64,000 nucleotides of DNA from Prochlorococcus sp. AG-418-M08 (GTDB lineage: Bacteria; Cyanobacteriota; Cyanobacteriia; PCC-6307; Cyanobiaceae). This document shows positions 32,611 through 42,685 of this stretch, piece after piece. Each line of letters starts with the position of its first letter. Within the stretch, counting starts at the first letter, position 1. Under the pieces are notes generated by a model. The model did no database searches. It was not told where the DNA came from and worked only from the letters and a program-made list of their open reading frames with translations. A program made the translations under genes and the position numbers. The stretch spans positions 1 through 64,000 of the forward strand of contig QCMG01000007.1 of assembly GCA_003213955.1 (NCBI GenBank), given 5' to 3'.

Positions 32611-33642
32611 TTATGATTCGTCTTTAGAATTAAATCTACAAAGATCAAGTTGATTCTTAATGGTTTGAGGATCTAAATCTTTTCCTATTAGAACAATTTT
32701 ATTTGATTTTTCATTTTCCCATTCACAATCATCAAGAGAAAAACGTTTACCTGATAAATGAAAAATATGTTTTCGTTCGCTTTCCACAAACCACAAAATT
32801 CCTTTGGCTCTAAATACATTTTGTGAGATTTGATTATCTAAGAAATATTGAAACTTCCTTAAAGAGAATGGTTCATCAGTATTAAAAGAGACTGAGGTAA
32901 AGCCTTCTATATTATTAATCAAATCATGTGAATGGGAAGAGTGATCATGTGAATGGGAAGAGTGATCATGTGAATGGGAAGAGTGATCATGTGAATCTTT
33001 ATCCTTTTTTATCTTATTTTTGAATTTAAAAGTATCCGTTTCAAAAAGTCCCACACTCATAATTGTTTGCAAACCAACTTCACTATTTATGGATCTCAAA
33101 ATTCTTGGTTCTTTTTTTATCATATTAATGTGCTGTTCTATTTTATTTAACTTTGCAGCTGTTACTAAATCACATTTATTTATCAGTAAAATATCACCGT
33201 ATAAAATTTGAGAGTAAGCAATACTTGAATTTTTTATTTCAAAATCAAAGTTATCTGCGTCAATTAAAGTAATTATCGAATCTAATCTTACTTTTTCTCT
33301 TAGATCACCACCTGCAAAAGTCATTGCTACGGGAAGTGGATCTGCGAGGCCAGTCGTCTCAACAATTAAATAATCTATTTTTTCAGGCCTTTCTAATATC
33401 TTAGAAACAGTGTTTAATAATTCACCATTTATTGTGCAACAAATACATCCGTTATTTAATTCGATCATATCTTCAGCAGTTTTTATAATTAATTCATTAT
33501 CAATTCCGATCTCTCCAAATTCATTAACTAATACAGCAGTTTTAATACCAACTTGATTCTTTAAAATATGATTTAAAAGTGTAGTTTTTCCTGAGCCTAA
33601 GAATCCACTAATAATGGTAACTGGTAGCAATTTTTCAGGCAT
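32611..33642 (-). CDS. CobW/COG0523 GTPase with His-rich metal-binding loop
   Basis: GFLGSGKTTLLNHIL, NGCICCTINGEL, VETTGLADPLPV, (DHSSHSH)n. Confidence 0.95.
   Translation of the reverse strand: MPEKLLPVTIISGFLGSGKTTLLNHILKNQVGIKTAVLVNEFGEIGIDNELIIKTAEDMIELNNGCICCTINGELLNTVSKILERPEKIDYLIVETTGLADPLPVAMTFAGGDLREKVRLDSIITLIDADNFDFEIKNSSIAYSQILYGDILLINKCDLVTAAKLNKIEQHINMIKKEPRILRSINSEVGLQTIMSVGLFETDTFKFKNKIKKDKDSHDHSSHSHDHSSHSHDHSSHSHDLINNIEGFTSVSFNTDEPFSLRKFQYFLDNQISQNVFRAKGILWFVESERKHIFHLSGKRFSLDDCEWENEKSNKIVLIGKDLDPQTIKNQLDLCRFNSKDES
32923..32996. repeat. 21-bp coding tandem repeat (3 full units + partial) atcatgtgaatgggaagagtg
   Basis: Direct reading; encodes the His/Ser/Asp heptads in CobW. 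Confidence 0.95.
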
Positions 33643-33685
33643 TTAAATTTTTATTTTTGTAGTAATTGTTTAACTCTATGATAAA

Positions 33686-33976
33686 TTATTTTTCGTAAAT
33701 TTCATTAATTTCTGAAGCAATAATTTGATCTAAATTTGTTATACCTCCTAAATCATGCGTAGTTAGTTTAATTGTTACTTTGGAATAGACATTTTCCAAA
33801 TTGGGATGATGATTATGTTTTTCACAAATTAAAGCAATCTTTGTCATGAAGGAAAATGCTTCTATAAAATTGCCAAAATTAAATTCTCTTGCAATTTGAT
33901 TTGAGATAATTTCCCACCCTGGTATTCTGGCAACTAGTTCTTTTAATTCATCATTTTGTAGAAGGTATGGTTTCAT
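33686..33976 (-). CDS. 4a-hydroxytetrahydrobiopterin dehydratase (PCD/DCoH)
   Basis: CEKHNHHPNLENVYSKVTIKLTTHDLGGIT. Confidence 0.93.
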   Translation of the reverse strand: MKPYLLQNDELKELVARIPGWEIISNQIAREFNFGNFIEAFSFMTKIALICEKHNHHPNLENVYSKVTIKLTTHDLGGITNLDQIIASEINEIYEK

Positions 33977-34001
33977 TAATATTTAATATTGTTATCTCTG
34001 A

Positions 34002-34469
34002 TTATAGAATTTTTTTATTTTTTTCACCAATTATATGAACACTAATACTCCTTTCCTTTGGACTAAATCGATGTTCCCACAAATAAATTCCTTGCCAAGT
34101 GCCTAATATAATTTCACCTTTTTGAATACTTAAAGACAAATTAGTATTGGTTAAAGCTGTTTTAATATGAGCTGGCATATCGTCCTCTCCTTCTTGAAAA
34201 TGTTCATAAAAGATTTCCTCTCTAACTTTGGATAAAGAAGAATAGCAGTTGTAGGGAACTATAGATTGCATGTATTTTTTTAAGTCCTTTAAAACATTTG
34301 GATCTGCATTCTCATTTATAGTCAAACTACAACTTGTGTGAAGACAAGTTAAAACTAAAATACCTGAATTAAAATTACTTTCTTTTATAACTAAATTTAA
34401 ATCATTAGTAATATCAGTGAAGCCCTCTCCATTAGTTATAAAGTTTAATTTTGAAAAAATTTGTTCCAT
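34002..34469 (-). CDS. YjbQ/UPF0047 family protein
   Basis: CLHTSCSLTINENADPNVLKDL, GTWQGIYLWEHR. Confidence 0.93.
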   Translation of the reverse strand: MEQIFSKLNFITNGEGFTDITNDLNLVIKESNFNSGILVLTCLHTSCSLTINENADPNVLKDLKKYMQSIVPYNCYSSLSKVREEIFYEHFQEGEDDMPAHIKTALTNTNLSLSIQKGEIILGTWQGIYLWEHRFSPKERSISVHIIGEKNKKIL

Positions 34470-34580
34470 AAATATTCTAAGTCCTAATAATGAATATTCT
34501 ATTATGCATATAGTTTTAAAATTTTTATACTTACTTCAAATTTTTATCTTAAGATATTTGATAATTAAATTAAATAATTT

Positions 34581-36086
34581 TTGGCAGAAACTGAATGGAA
34601 TAAGCTAGGTGCTTATCTGAAAGAAACTCAAATATTAGGCTCAATACAGAGTGCATTATATTGGGATCAAAATACTGGTATGCCTAAGAAAGGTGCCTCT
34701 TGGAGATCTGAACAACTTACATATATCGCCAAGATATTGCATAAAAGAAATTCCTCGGAAGAATTCTCAGATTTAATAAAAAGTGCTAATGATGAATCCT
34801 GTGATTTCTTAGAAACATCATCTAATCAAGAAATTATTCAAAATAAAAAAAGAAATATTGAATTATTAACTAAGGAATTTAATAGGCAAAATAATCTTGA
34901 TCCTAAATTAGTTGAATCTCTTGCGAAGGCTAAATCGAGAGGTTATGAAAGTTGGCAAGAAGCTAAGAAAAGATCAGATTTTAAAATTTTCTTGCCTTTT
35001 TTTCAAGATTTAATCAAATTACGTAAAGAAGAAGCAAAGCAAATCTCAGATGAATTTTCACCTTGGGAAACTTTAGCTCAACCATTTGAACCTGATTTAA
35101 CCCTAAAGTGGTTAAATAATATTTTCTTACCACTTAGAGAAACTATCCCATATTTATTAAGTAAACTCAAGAATCAAGAAAAATATCGCTGGGATTTAAG
35201 TCCTAATTCGCAGCAAAATTTATGTTCTAAATTACTTGATGAGTTTGGCAGAGACAAAGATTTGGTTGTAGTGGCTAAATCTCCTCACCCTTTCTCTATT
35301 ACCTTAGGACCATCTGATTACAGAATAACTACTAGGATTGTTAAAGGTGAACCATTTTCAAGTTTTCTAGCTACTGCACATGAGTGGGGACATTCAATTT
35401 ATGAGCAAGGCTTACCTTCTCAAAGTCATCAATGGTTTGCATGGCCTTTAGGTCAAGCAACATCAATGGGTGTCCATGAAAGCCAATCATTGTTTTGGGA
35501 AAATAGGATAGTTAAATCAAAAGCTTTTTCAAAAAGGTTTTTCAAGCATTTTGTTTCTGAAGATTGTTCTTTAAATAATCATTCAGAACTTTGGAAATCT
35601 ATTAATCATATGCAAGCAGGCTTAAATAGAGTTGAGGCAGACGAATTAAGTTATGGGTTACATATTTTAATTAGGACTGAACTCGAAATAGATTTAATTG
35701 AAGGAGATCTACAAGCAAAAGATGTTCCATTAGAATGGAATAAAAGATATGAAGAACTACTAGGAATAAGGCCATCTAATGATTCAGAGGGTTGTTTGCA
35801 AGATGTTCATTGGAGTGAAGGAGCTTTTGGATATTTTCCTTCTTATTTGTTAGGACATCTTATTAGTGCACAAATATCTTCAAAAATGGAAAAGGAAATA
35901 GGATTAATTGATAATTTAGTTGAAAATGGAAACTATGAAAAAATAATCTCTTGGTTAAAAAATAATATTCATAAATATGGAAGATCTGTTAATTCCATGG
36001 AGTTAGTTAGAAAGGTAACGGGCGAAGAACTTACATCAAGTTATTTTGTAAATCATTTAAAATCAAAATTAAAAGATTTTTGCTAA
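34581..36086 (+). CDS. Metallocarboxypeptidase, family M32 (Taq-like)
   Basis: TAHEWGHSIYEQGLP (HExxH-like), GVHESQSLFWEN; TTG start. Confidence 0.95.
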   Translation: MAETEWNKLGAYLKETQILGSIQSALYWDQNTGMPKKGASWRSEQLTYIAKILHKRNSSEEFSDLIKSANDESCDFLETSSNQEIIQNKKRNIELLTKEFNRQNNLDPKLVESLAKAKSRGYESWQEAKKRSDFKIFLPFFQDLIKLRKEEAKQISDEFSPWETLAQPFEPDLTLKWLNNIFLPLRETIPYLLSKLKNQEKYRWDLSPNSQQNLCSKLLDEFGRDKDLVVVAKSPHPFSITLGPSDYRITTRIVKGEPFSSFLATAHEWGHSIYEQGLPSQSHQWFAWPLGQATSMGVHESQSLFWENRIVKSKAFSKRFFKHFVSEDCSLNNHSELWKSINHMQAGLNRVEADELSYGLHILIRTELEIDLIEGDLQAKDVPLEWNKRYEELLGIRPSNDSEGCLQDVHWSEGAFGYFPSYLLGHLISAQISSKMEKEIGLIDNLVENGNYEKIISWLKNNIHKYGRSVNSMELVRKVTGEELTSSYFVNHLKSKLKDFC

Positions 36087-36145
36087 AAATTTACTTTTTA
36101 GAATTTGATTGAGTTCAAGGATGTAGGATAAATAAAAATAATTTT

Positions 36146-36736
36146 TTGATGGCAAACCTTAATCAATCTCCTAGTAGAGTTACTCCAAATTTGTTGCATA
36201 TTTTAGATGCTTTTACAGACAGTACAAAATCAGTTGTCAACACAATTGTGGAATTAAATTCCAATACCATAAATAAGTATGAGTTAATTACTGAAACTGG
36301 ACACTTGAAACTTGATAGAGTGGGTTATTCATCGCTTGCATACCCTTTTGCTTATGGATGTATTCCCAGAACATGGGATGAGGATGGTGATCCTCTTGAT
36401 ATTGAGATAGTTGGAGTTACAGAACCTTTAATACCTGGTTCAATCGTAGAGTCAAGAATAATTGGAGTGATGAAATTTGATGATGGAGGAGAGGTTGATG
36501 ACAAAGTAATTGCTGTTCTAGCAGATGATAAGAGAATGGATCATATTAATACATTTGAAGATCTTGGTGAACATTGGCTTAAAGAGACAACATATTATTG
36601 GGAACATTATAAGGATCTAAAGAAACCAGGAACATGTACAGTTAATGGTTTTTTTGGACTTGAAGAAGCGGTAAAAGTGATTCAAGATTGTGAATCTAGG
36701 TACCAAAAAGAAATTGAACCTAAACTAGTTGATTAA
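36146..36736 (+). CDS. ppa: Family I inorganic pyrophosphatase, copy 1 (active-site residues retained)
   Basis: NKYEL, LDRVGYSSLAYPFAYG, DEDGDPLDIEIV, DDGGEVDDKVIAV, YYWEHYKDLKK. Confidence 0.93.
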   Translation: MMANLNQSPSRVTPNLLHILDAFTDSTKSVVNTIVELNSNTINKYELITETGHLKLDRVGYSSLAYPFAYGCIPRTWDEDGDPLDIEIVGVTEPLIPGSIVESRIIGVMKFDDGGEVDDKVIAVLADDKRMDHINTFEDLGEHWLKETTYYWEHYKDLKKPGTCTVNGFFGLEEAVKVIQDCESRYQKEIEPKLVD

Positions 36737-36740
36737 AAAA

Positions 36741-37691
36741 TTATTTTTCCCTGAATTGTTCAAATATTTCTAAGAGAATTTTGTCCGCTCCTTGAAGTTT
36801 AAGCTTTTCAGCAAGTTTTTTCCCAACTTCTTCTGGGGAATAAATACTTCCAACAGATTCATCTTTAATTAATCTTTCTCCGTCAATAGATGCAACCATT
36901 CCTGTTAGGTGAATTTTATCATCTTGAATCTTACTATTAACACCTATTGGAACTTGACAACCTCCTTCAAGTTCTCTTAAGAAAGATCTTTCTGCTAAGC
37001 ATCTTTGGCTTGAGGTCTTATCTTCCAAAACTTTTATAATTTTAAGAACTTCTTTATCGTCAGATTTACACTCTATACCTAATGCTCCTTGGCCTACGGC
37101 ATGAAGGGAAACTTCATTAGGAATGATTTGGTGTATTCTTGACTCAAATCCTAATCTTTTTAAACCGGCTGCCGCTAGAATAATACAATCAAACTTTCCG
37201 GAATCTAATTTTTCTATTCTTGTGATAACATTCCCCCTTATGTCTTTGAAATCAAGATAAGGAAACTTATATCTTAATTGTGCAAGTCTCCTTAGGGAAC
37301 TAGTCCCAACAATTGAACCTGCAGGTAAACTTTCTAATTGATAATTTTTATTTTTTTTACTAACTACTAAAGCATCTGAAGGATCTTCTCTTTTTGTAAT
37401 ACATCCTAATGTAAGCCCATCAGGTAAATTAGTTGGTAAGTCTTTTAAGGAATGTACTGCAATGTCTGCATGACCTATTAGCATTTGAGCCTCAAGTTCC
37501 TTAGTAAAAAGCCCTTTATCGCCTATTTTTGCTAATGCGACATCTAAAATTTTGTCACCTTGAGTTGCCATCGCCTCTATAGATACTTCCAGTCCAGGAA
37601 TATTTTTTTCTAATTCTTCTTTAACCCATAATGTTTGAACCATCGCTAATTTACTTCTTCTACTAGCTATCTTTAATTTAAATTTAGTCAT
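36741..37691 (-). CDS. hemC: Hydroxymethylbilane synthase
   Basis: [33 protein letters not shown]. Confidence 0.98.
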   Translation of the reverse strand: MTKFKLKIASRRSKLAMVQTLWVKEELEKNIPGLEVSIEAMATQGDKILDVALAKIGDKGLFTKELEAQMLIGHADIAVHSLKDLPTNLPDGLTLGCITKREDPSDALVVSKKNKNYQLESLPAGSIVGTSSLRRLAQLRYKFPYLDFKDIRGNVITRIEKLDSGKFDCIILAAAGLKRLGFESRIHQIIPNEVSLHAVGQGALGIECKSDDKEVLKIIKVLEDKTSSQRCLAERSFLRELEGGCQVPIGVNSKIQDDKIHLTGMVASIDGERLIKDESVGSIYSPEEVGKKLAEKLKLQGADKILLEIFEQFREK

Positions 37692-37722
37692 TAAATATTG
37701 GTTTAATTATATTCACGTCTAT

Positions 37723-37760
37723 TTTAAGCTAATGGTTGACAACATTACTTAGCTTAAAAA
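37723..37760 (-). terminator. Long hairpin between rpoD and hemC
   Basis: Perfect 11-bp arms TTTTAAGCTAA / TTAGCTTAAAA, with inner GTTG-A-CAAC continuing the dyad. Confidence 0.5.
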
Positions 37761-37775
37761 TTATATTTAACTTTT

Positions 37776-38966
37776 TTATTTAATATATTCCTTTAAAACC
37801 CCATTTCTGTTTGGATGTCTGAGCTTTCTTAGTGCTTTTGCTTCGATTTGTCTAATTCTTTCTCTTGTGACATCAAAAATTTGACCTATTTCTTCGAGAG
37901 TTTTCATCCTCCCATCATCAATTCCATATCGTAGTCTAAGAACATCCCTTTCTCTTGGGCTTAGAGTCGCTAAAACCCCCTCTAAATCTTCCCTTAATAG
38001 AGTTTTAGAAACATCTTGTTCTGGGTTTTCAATATCAGCCTCTATAAAATCACCAAGTCTTGAATCTTCTTCTTTTCCAATAGGGGTCTCCAATGAAATT
38101 GGAAGCTGGGCACTTTTAGCTATAAATCTTAATTTTTCAATTGTCATTTCCATACTCTCAGCTATCTCTTCTTCACTAGGCTTTCTTCCAAACTCTTGAC
38201 TAAGAACTTTTGTCGTTTTTTTTATCCGAGAAATCGTCTCATATAAGTGAACAGGCAACCTGATAGTTCTACTTTGATCTGCTATCGCTCTTGTAATGGC
38301 TTGACGAATCCACCATGTTGCGTAAGTAGAGAATTTATAACCTTTTTCATGATCAAATTTTTCAGCAGCTCTTATTAAGCCTAAGCTTCCTTCTTGTATT
38401 AAATCTTGAAAAGATAATCCTCTATTCATATATTTCTTAGCTATCGAGACAACTAATCTTAAATTAGATTGAACCATCTTTTCTTTAGCTCTTCTACCTA
38501 AGAGTAGTCTTCTTCTGAATTTAGAAAGAGGCATATCTATTAATTCAGCCCATTCTCTAACTGAAGGGAAATGTCCCTTCTCAGACTCGTATTGTGTCGC
38601 TAACTCTTCAAGTTGGAGTAGATCAGCTATTTTTCTAGCAAGTTCAATTTCTTCATCTGGTCTTAATAATCTGATTCTTCCAATTTCCTGAAGATAAACT
38701 CTTATTGAATCCTCTGTGTATATTCCCTTTGGTCCGATTTTTATATTTCCAAGAGCTTTATCCTCTTCATCAGACCCATTGAAATCATCATTATTTTCGA
38801 TACTTCCATTATCCTCAACGGAATTTTGTGGCAAGTTTTTTATAGAATCTTGATTATTTGTAATTTCTTCTCCTTGTCGGGTTTCTAAATTTGAATCAAT
38901 TTTTTTATTAATTTTTTTCTTAGAACTAGGATTAGAATTTTTTGATTCTGCAGCAACTGGGCACAT
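37776..38966 (-). CDS. rpoD: Principal RNA polymerase sigma factor (sigma-70, RpoD/SigA)
   Basis: [61 protein letters not shown], region 4 HTH. Confidence 0.98.
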   Translation of the reverse strand: MCPVAAESKNSNPSSKKKINKKIDSNLETRQGEEITNNQDSIKNLPQNSVEDNGSIENNDDFNGSDEEDKALGNIKIGPKGIYTEDSIRVYLQEIGRIRLLRPDEEIELARKIADLLQLEELATQYESEKGHFPSVREWAELIDMPLSKFRRRLLLGRRAKEKMVQSNLRLVVSIAKKYMNRGLSFQDLIQEGSLGLIRAAEKFDHEKGYKFSTYATWWIRQAITRAIADQSRTIRLPVHLYETISRIKKTTKVLSQEFGRKPSEEEIAESMEMTIEKLRFIAKSAQLPISLETPIGKEEDSRLGDFIEADIENPEQDVSKTLLREDLEGVLATLSPRERDVLRLRYGIDDGRMKTLEEIGQIFDVTRERIRQIEAKALRKLRHPNRNGVLKEYIK

Positions 38967-39010
38967 AATGGACTCCTTTCTACGATGAATTTAACTAAGT
39001 AAGATTTTAA

Positions 39011-39052
39011 TTAGGGCAATTTTATACATTTAGTAGTAAAAATTTGCCTTAA
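39011..39052. promoter_or_regulatory. Imperfect inverted repeat in the rpoD 5' region
   Basis: TTAGGGCAATTTT ... AAAATTTGCCTTAA: about 13 bp stem with one G-T and one bulge; 45-86 nt upstream of rpoD. Confidence 0.45.
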
Positions 39053-39242
39053 GGATTAGAAGCACAAACTCACAAAAGTTGTGATTAGATAAAAATTTTT
39101 TTTAATTGTTGAAAAATTTAAATAGTGTTATAGATTACCTAAAGTAAAAAAGTCTTGGGATTTCTCAGACAGGCAGATCAATTTTGAATTTTTAACTCAA
39201 TGATCAAAGCTTCATGTCTCCCTTAAGAAAAGGATACTTACA

Positions 39243-39299
39243 ATGTTCAAAAACACTTTGTGGAATGTTCAACAATCCAATACTAAGAAAAAGTTTTGA
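39243..39299 (+). CDS. Putative 18-aa upstream/leader ORF coupled to priA (MFKNTLWNVQQSNTKKKF)
   Basis: AAGGA Shine-Dalgarno-like sequence upstream; TGA overlaps priA ATG as TGATG. Confidence 0.4.
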   Translation: MFKNTLWNVQQSNTKKKF

Positions 39300-41581
39300 T
39301 GCCGGCAAGTAATAATTTATCAAATACCTCTTACAAGTTTGAGATATTGCTTGATATAGGTAGTCACAGTAATAGTTTTTCTTATTTAGATGGCAATAAT
39401 CTTGGTGTAGAAATTGGAGATATTGTTTCAGTAAGACTTAAAGGAAGATTATTAAATGGACTTGTAGTTGCTAAAAATCCTTTTTTGAAAATAAATAAAA
39501 TTAAAAAAGATTTTGATGAAAAATCTATTTTTGAATATTTGTCTATAGAGAGTATTGTCCAAAAAAAGGTCATTCAGGACTGGTGGAGAGAGTGGTTGGA
39601 GGATCTAGCTTTAATTTATCGGGTAAGTAGTTTAAAAATGTTTAAAACAGCTTTTCCTCCTGGATGGATTGGTAAACACAAACGAATATCTCAGAAAAGT
39701 AAATATCAAATATGGATTGATTTTCAAACAGATCAGGAATCCAAGAATGATGAATTAACCAAGAAAGAACTTTCATTAATAAAAGTTTTGCGTCATAAAG
39801 GCAATTGGCAAAGCGAATTAATCAAATTCGGCTTTAATTCAACTCTCATAAATTCTATGGTTAGTAAAAACTTATTAACAAAGACTAAAAGAAAAAAAAT
39901 ATTTAATACCAAACTAATTTCTTTTGGAAATGATCTTGTTGAGTTAAAAAAACCAAATCTTACCCAGGAACAAGAAAAAGTATATAAGGAAATGCAAAAG
40001 AGACAAACTGGAGATATCTTTTTGCTTTGGGGAGAGACAGGTTCTGGCAAAACAGAAATTTATATGAGAATGGCAGAAGACCAACTCCTAAGCAAAAAGA
40101 GCTGTTTAATATTGGCTCCGGAAATTGGCCTGATTCCTCAACTCATCGATAGATTCAGTAAAAGATTTCAAACTGAAGTTTATGAGTATCACAGTAATTG
40201 TTCTACGAGGCATCGAACTTTAGTTTGGGAAAAGATAATTAATGACGATAAACCTCTTATAGTTGTTGGGACTAGGTCAGCAGTATTTCTTCCTATTCAG
40301 AATTTGGGCTTGATAATAATGGATGAAGAGCATGATATTTCATATAAACAAGACAGTCCAATGCCTTGTTATGATGCTCGTGAAGTAGCTCTTGAAAGAG
40401 TAAAAAGAAAACCAGCAACGTTAATTTTTGGAAGTGCAACTCCTTCTATGAGGACTTGGAAAAAAGTTATTTTTGAAAAAAAGTTAAGGTTGCTGAGAAT
40501 GAAAGAGAGAATCTCTAGTACTGAAATACCAGAAATTAAAATTGTTGATATGCGTGATGAATTTCAACAGGGAAATACAAAAATTTTTTGTAGCGAATTA
40601 TTAAAATTAATTTCTCAGCTTAAAGTGAATCGCGAGCAAGCAATAGTTTTGATTCCCAGAAGAGGTTATAACGGTTTTTTAAGTTGTAGAAATTGTGGAT
40701 TTATAATAAATTGCCCTAATTGTGATGTGCCTCTATCAGTTCATGTAGGCTCAAAAGGGAAACAGTGGCTTACTTGTCACTGGTGTCAACATAAAGCAAA
40801 ACTTATAAATTCTTGCCCGGATTGCAAATCAAAAGCCTTTAAGCCTTTTGGTATTGGGACTCAAAGAGTAATTGAATTCTTGAATAATGAATTTCCTGAA
40901 TTGAGGATACTTCGTTTTGATAGAGATACTACCTCAGGTAAAGATGGTCATAGAAATATTCTTTCAAAATTCTCCAATGGTAATGCGGATATTCTTGTAG
41001 GGACGCAAATGTTAGCAAAAGGTATTGATATTCCAAATGTTACTCTTTCAGTTGTTATCGCTGCAGATGGACTGCTTCACCGTCCAGACATTTCTGCTGA
41101 AGAAAAATCTTTACAATTATTTTTGCAATTGGCTGGCAGAGCAGGTAGAGCCAATAAACCTGGAAAGGTAATTTTTCAAACATATAAGCCAAGTCATCCC
41201 GTGATTTCGTACCTTAAAAATAGAGATTATGAAGGATTTTTAGCTGAAAACTCTAAAATAAGAAGAGATGCAAAACTATTCCCTTTTTGTCAGGTTTGCC
41301 TTTTAAAAGTTTCTGGTGAGAATTATGATCTTACTGAAATTACTGCAGTTAAGCTAGCGAAATATTTGATGAGTTTTTGTAAATATAATGAGTGGATGGT
41401 AATTGGTCCTGCACCAAGCTTAATCGCAAAAGTTGGGAAAAAATTTAGGTGGCAAATATTAATGCATGGTCCAGAAAACACGGAACTGCCTTTGCCAGAT
41501 AGGTCTAATCTTTGGAAAATTATTCCTAAAAATGTTTTTTTTATCAATCGATTTGAATCCAGTGGAATTATAGTTAATTAG
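39299..41581 (+). CDS. priA: Primosomal replication factor Y / PriA helicase
   Basis: LLWGETGSGKTEIYMRM, DEEH, zinc-binding Cys pairs (CRNCGFIINCPNCDVPL...CHWCQHKAKLINSCPDC). Confidence 0.97.
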   Translation: MPASNNLSNTSYKFEILLDIGSHSNSFSYLDGNNLGVEIGDIVSVRLKGRLLNGLVVAKNPFLKINKIKKDFDEKSIFEYLSIESIVQKKVIQDWWREWLEDLALIYRVSSLKMFKTAFPPGWIGKHKRISQKSKYQIWIDFQTDQESKNDELTKKELSLIKVLRHKGNWQSELIKFGFNSTLINSMVSKNLLTKTKRKKIFNTKLISFGNDLVELKKPNLTQEQEKVYKEMQKRQTGDIFLLWGETGSGKTEIYMRMAEDQLLSKKSCLILAPEIGLIPQLIDRFSKRFQTEVYEYHSNCSTRHRTLVWEKIINDDKPLIVVGTRSAVFLPIQNLGLIIMDEEHDISYKQDSPMPCYDAREVALERVKRKPATLIFGSATPSMRTWKKVIFEKKLRLLRMKERISSTEIPEIKIVDMRDEFQQGNTKIFCSELLKLISQLKVNREQAIVLIPRRGYNGFLSCRNCGFIINCPNCDVPLSVHVGSKGKQWLTCHWCQHKAKLINSCPDCKSKAFKPFGIGTQRVIEFLNNEFPELRILRFDRDTTSGKDGHRNILSKFSNGNADILVGTQMLAKGIDIPNVTLSVVIAADGLLHRPDISAEEKSLQLFLQLAGRAGRANKPGKVIFQTYKPSHPVISYLKNRDYEGFLAENSKIRRDAKLFPFCQVCLLKVSGENYDLTEITAVKLAKYLMSFCKYNEWMVIGPAPSLIAKVGKKFRWQILMHGPENTELPLPDRSNLWKIIPKNVFFINRFESSGIIVN

Positions 41582-42683
41582 AGGGGAGTTCAGGTAAGTT
41601 AGAACCTACTTGGTATCTATAAAACCTTAAAAGGTAAGCTAGTGATATTAAAAATAAAATAAGTAAAAATCCTAAGAATAATTTGTTCCAGTCCCAAAAA
41701 GAGAACTCTAATTTATTGATTTCCCCAGGAATTAAATTCCACCTTAAAAAATTTTTAGATACTTCTACAGAAATATTATTCGGATCTCTAACGCTAACTC
41801 TGCTTGGGTTAATAATATTGAAGGTAAGTTCTAAATCATCGGCATATTTAATATTTTGTAGATCTAAATCTATCCTGTAATTATATTTTTTAAAAAAAAG
41901 AAAATTTTTTTTAACACTATTAATTCTCATATCTGTTGATTCTCCTAATAAATCTCCAGCTGTTTTTTGTACTTTATAAAGTGTTTCTTGAGCAGTTAGG
42001 AAATTTAAATTTTTATTTTTAAAAGAAAAATCTAATTCTCCTTCTGATATATCGGCATCTGGAAAAATCGCTTTAATTTTTTGTTCGAAATTTATTTGCC
42101 AAGGAAATTTTTTAATGTATTTACTTTCGATTTTTAAATCATTATTAATTGAGTCAATTTCTCTAAGATCGAGAGTGTTTTCGATCTTAACGCAGCCGCT
42201 TAAAAGCGGGATTAGTAGTAATAATAATAGTGAAATTATAAATATAAATCCCCTCTTAAAGGGCTTTGTTTCTCCAGTTGGAGCGTTTGATATATTTATA
42301 AATTTTTTTGGCTCTTTTTTATTTTTATTCCGCTTTAGAGAATTTAGAGATTTTTTATTTATAGTGGGGTTACTTGTAATGGTAATATTCCAATTATCAG
42401 GCTTTTTAATTTCAGGAGAATCGATAATTTCCATTAGATATTTTGCGTTTTCTCTAACTTTATAATCATGAGATTTTGAAAGTTCTTTACAAAACTTTTT
42501 TGCCTCTTCCTTTTTATTTAATCCAGTGAGGGCTGTTATCATAATGGTACGCAAATTTACTCCCTCTTTACTTGAGGGAGGGTAATCTTCGATTATTGGA
42601 TATAAATATTCAATACAGTAATTATATTCACCTTTAATAAGAGTAAACTCTGCTTTATCAACAACTTGTTTGTATGTTTCCAT
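41574..42683 (-). CDS. DUF3153-like membrane protein with N-terminal TPR-like region and internal lipobox-like segment
   Basis: FIISLLLLLLIPLLSGCVKIENTLDLREID after ~150 aa; C-terminal TM. Confidence 0.7.
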   Translation of the reverse strand: METYKQVVDKAEFTLIKGEYNYCIEYLYPIIEDYPPSSKEGVNLRTIMITALTGLNKKEEAKKFCKELSKSHDYKVRENAKYLMEIIDSPEIKKPDNWNITITSNPTINKKSLNSLKRNKNKKEPKKFINISNAPTGETKPFKRGFIFIISLLLLLLIPLLSGCVKIENTLDLREIDSINNDLKIESKYIKKFPWQINFEQKIKAIFPDADISEGELDFSFKNKNLNFLTAQETLYKVQKTAGDLLGESTDMRINSVKKNFLFFKKYNYRIDLDLQNIKYADDLELTFNIINPSRVSVRDPNNISVEVSKNFLRWNLIPGEINKLEFSFWDWNKLFLGFLLILFLISLAYLLRFYRYQVGSNLPELPSN

Positions 42684-42685
42684 TC

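Noticed and set aside
32923-32996. 21-bp repeats as CRISPR or iterons
   Set aside because: In-frame heptad-coding repeats inside the CobW gene without spacers.
42172-42195. Hairpin AAGATCGA-gagtgttt-TCGATCTT
   Set aside because: Lies inside the DUF3153-like CDS; 8-bp arms are plausible by chance in coding sequence and no regulatory context is visible.
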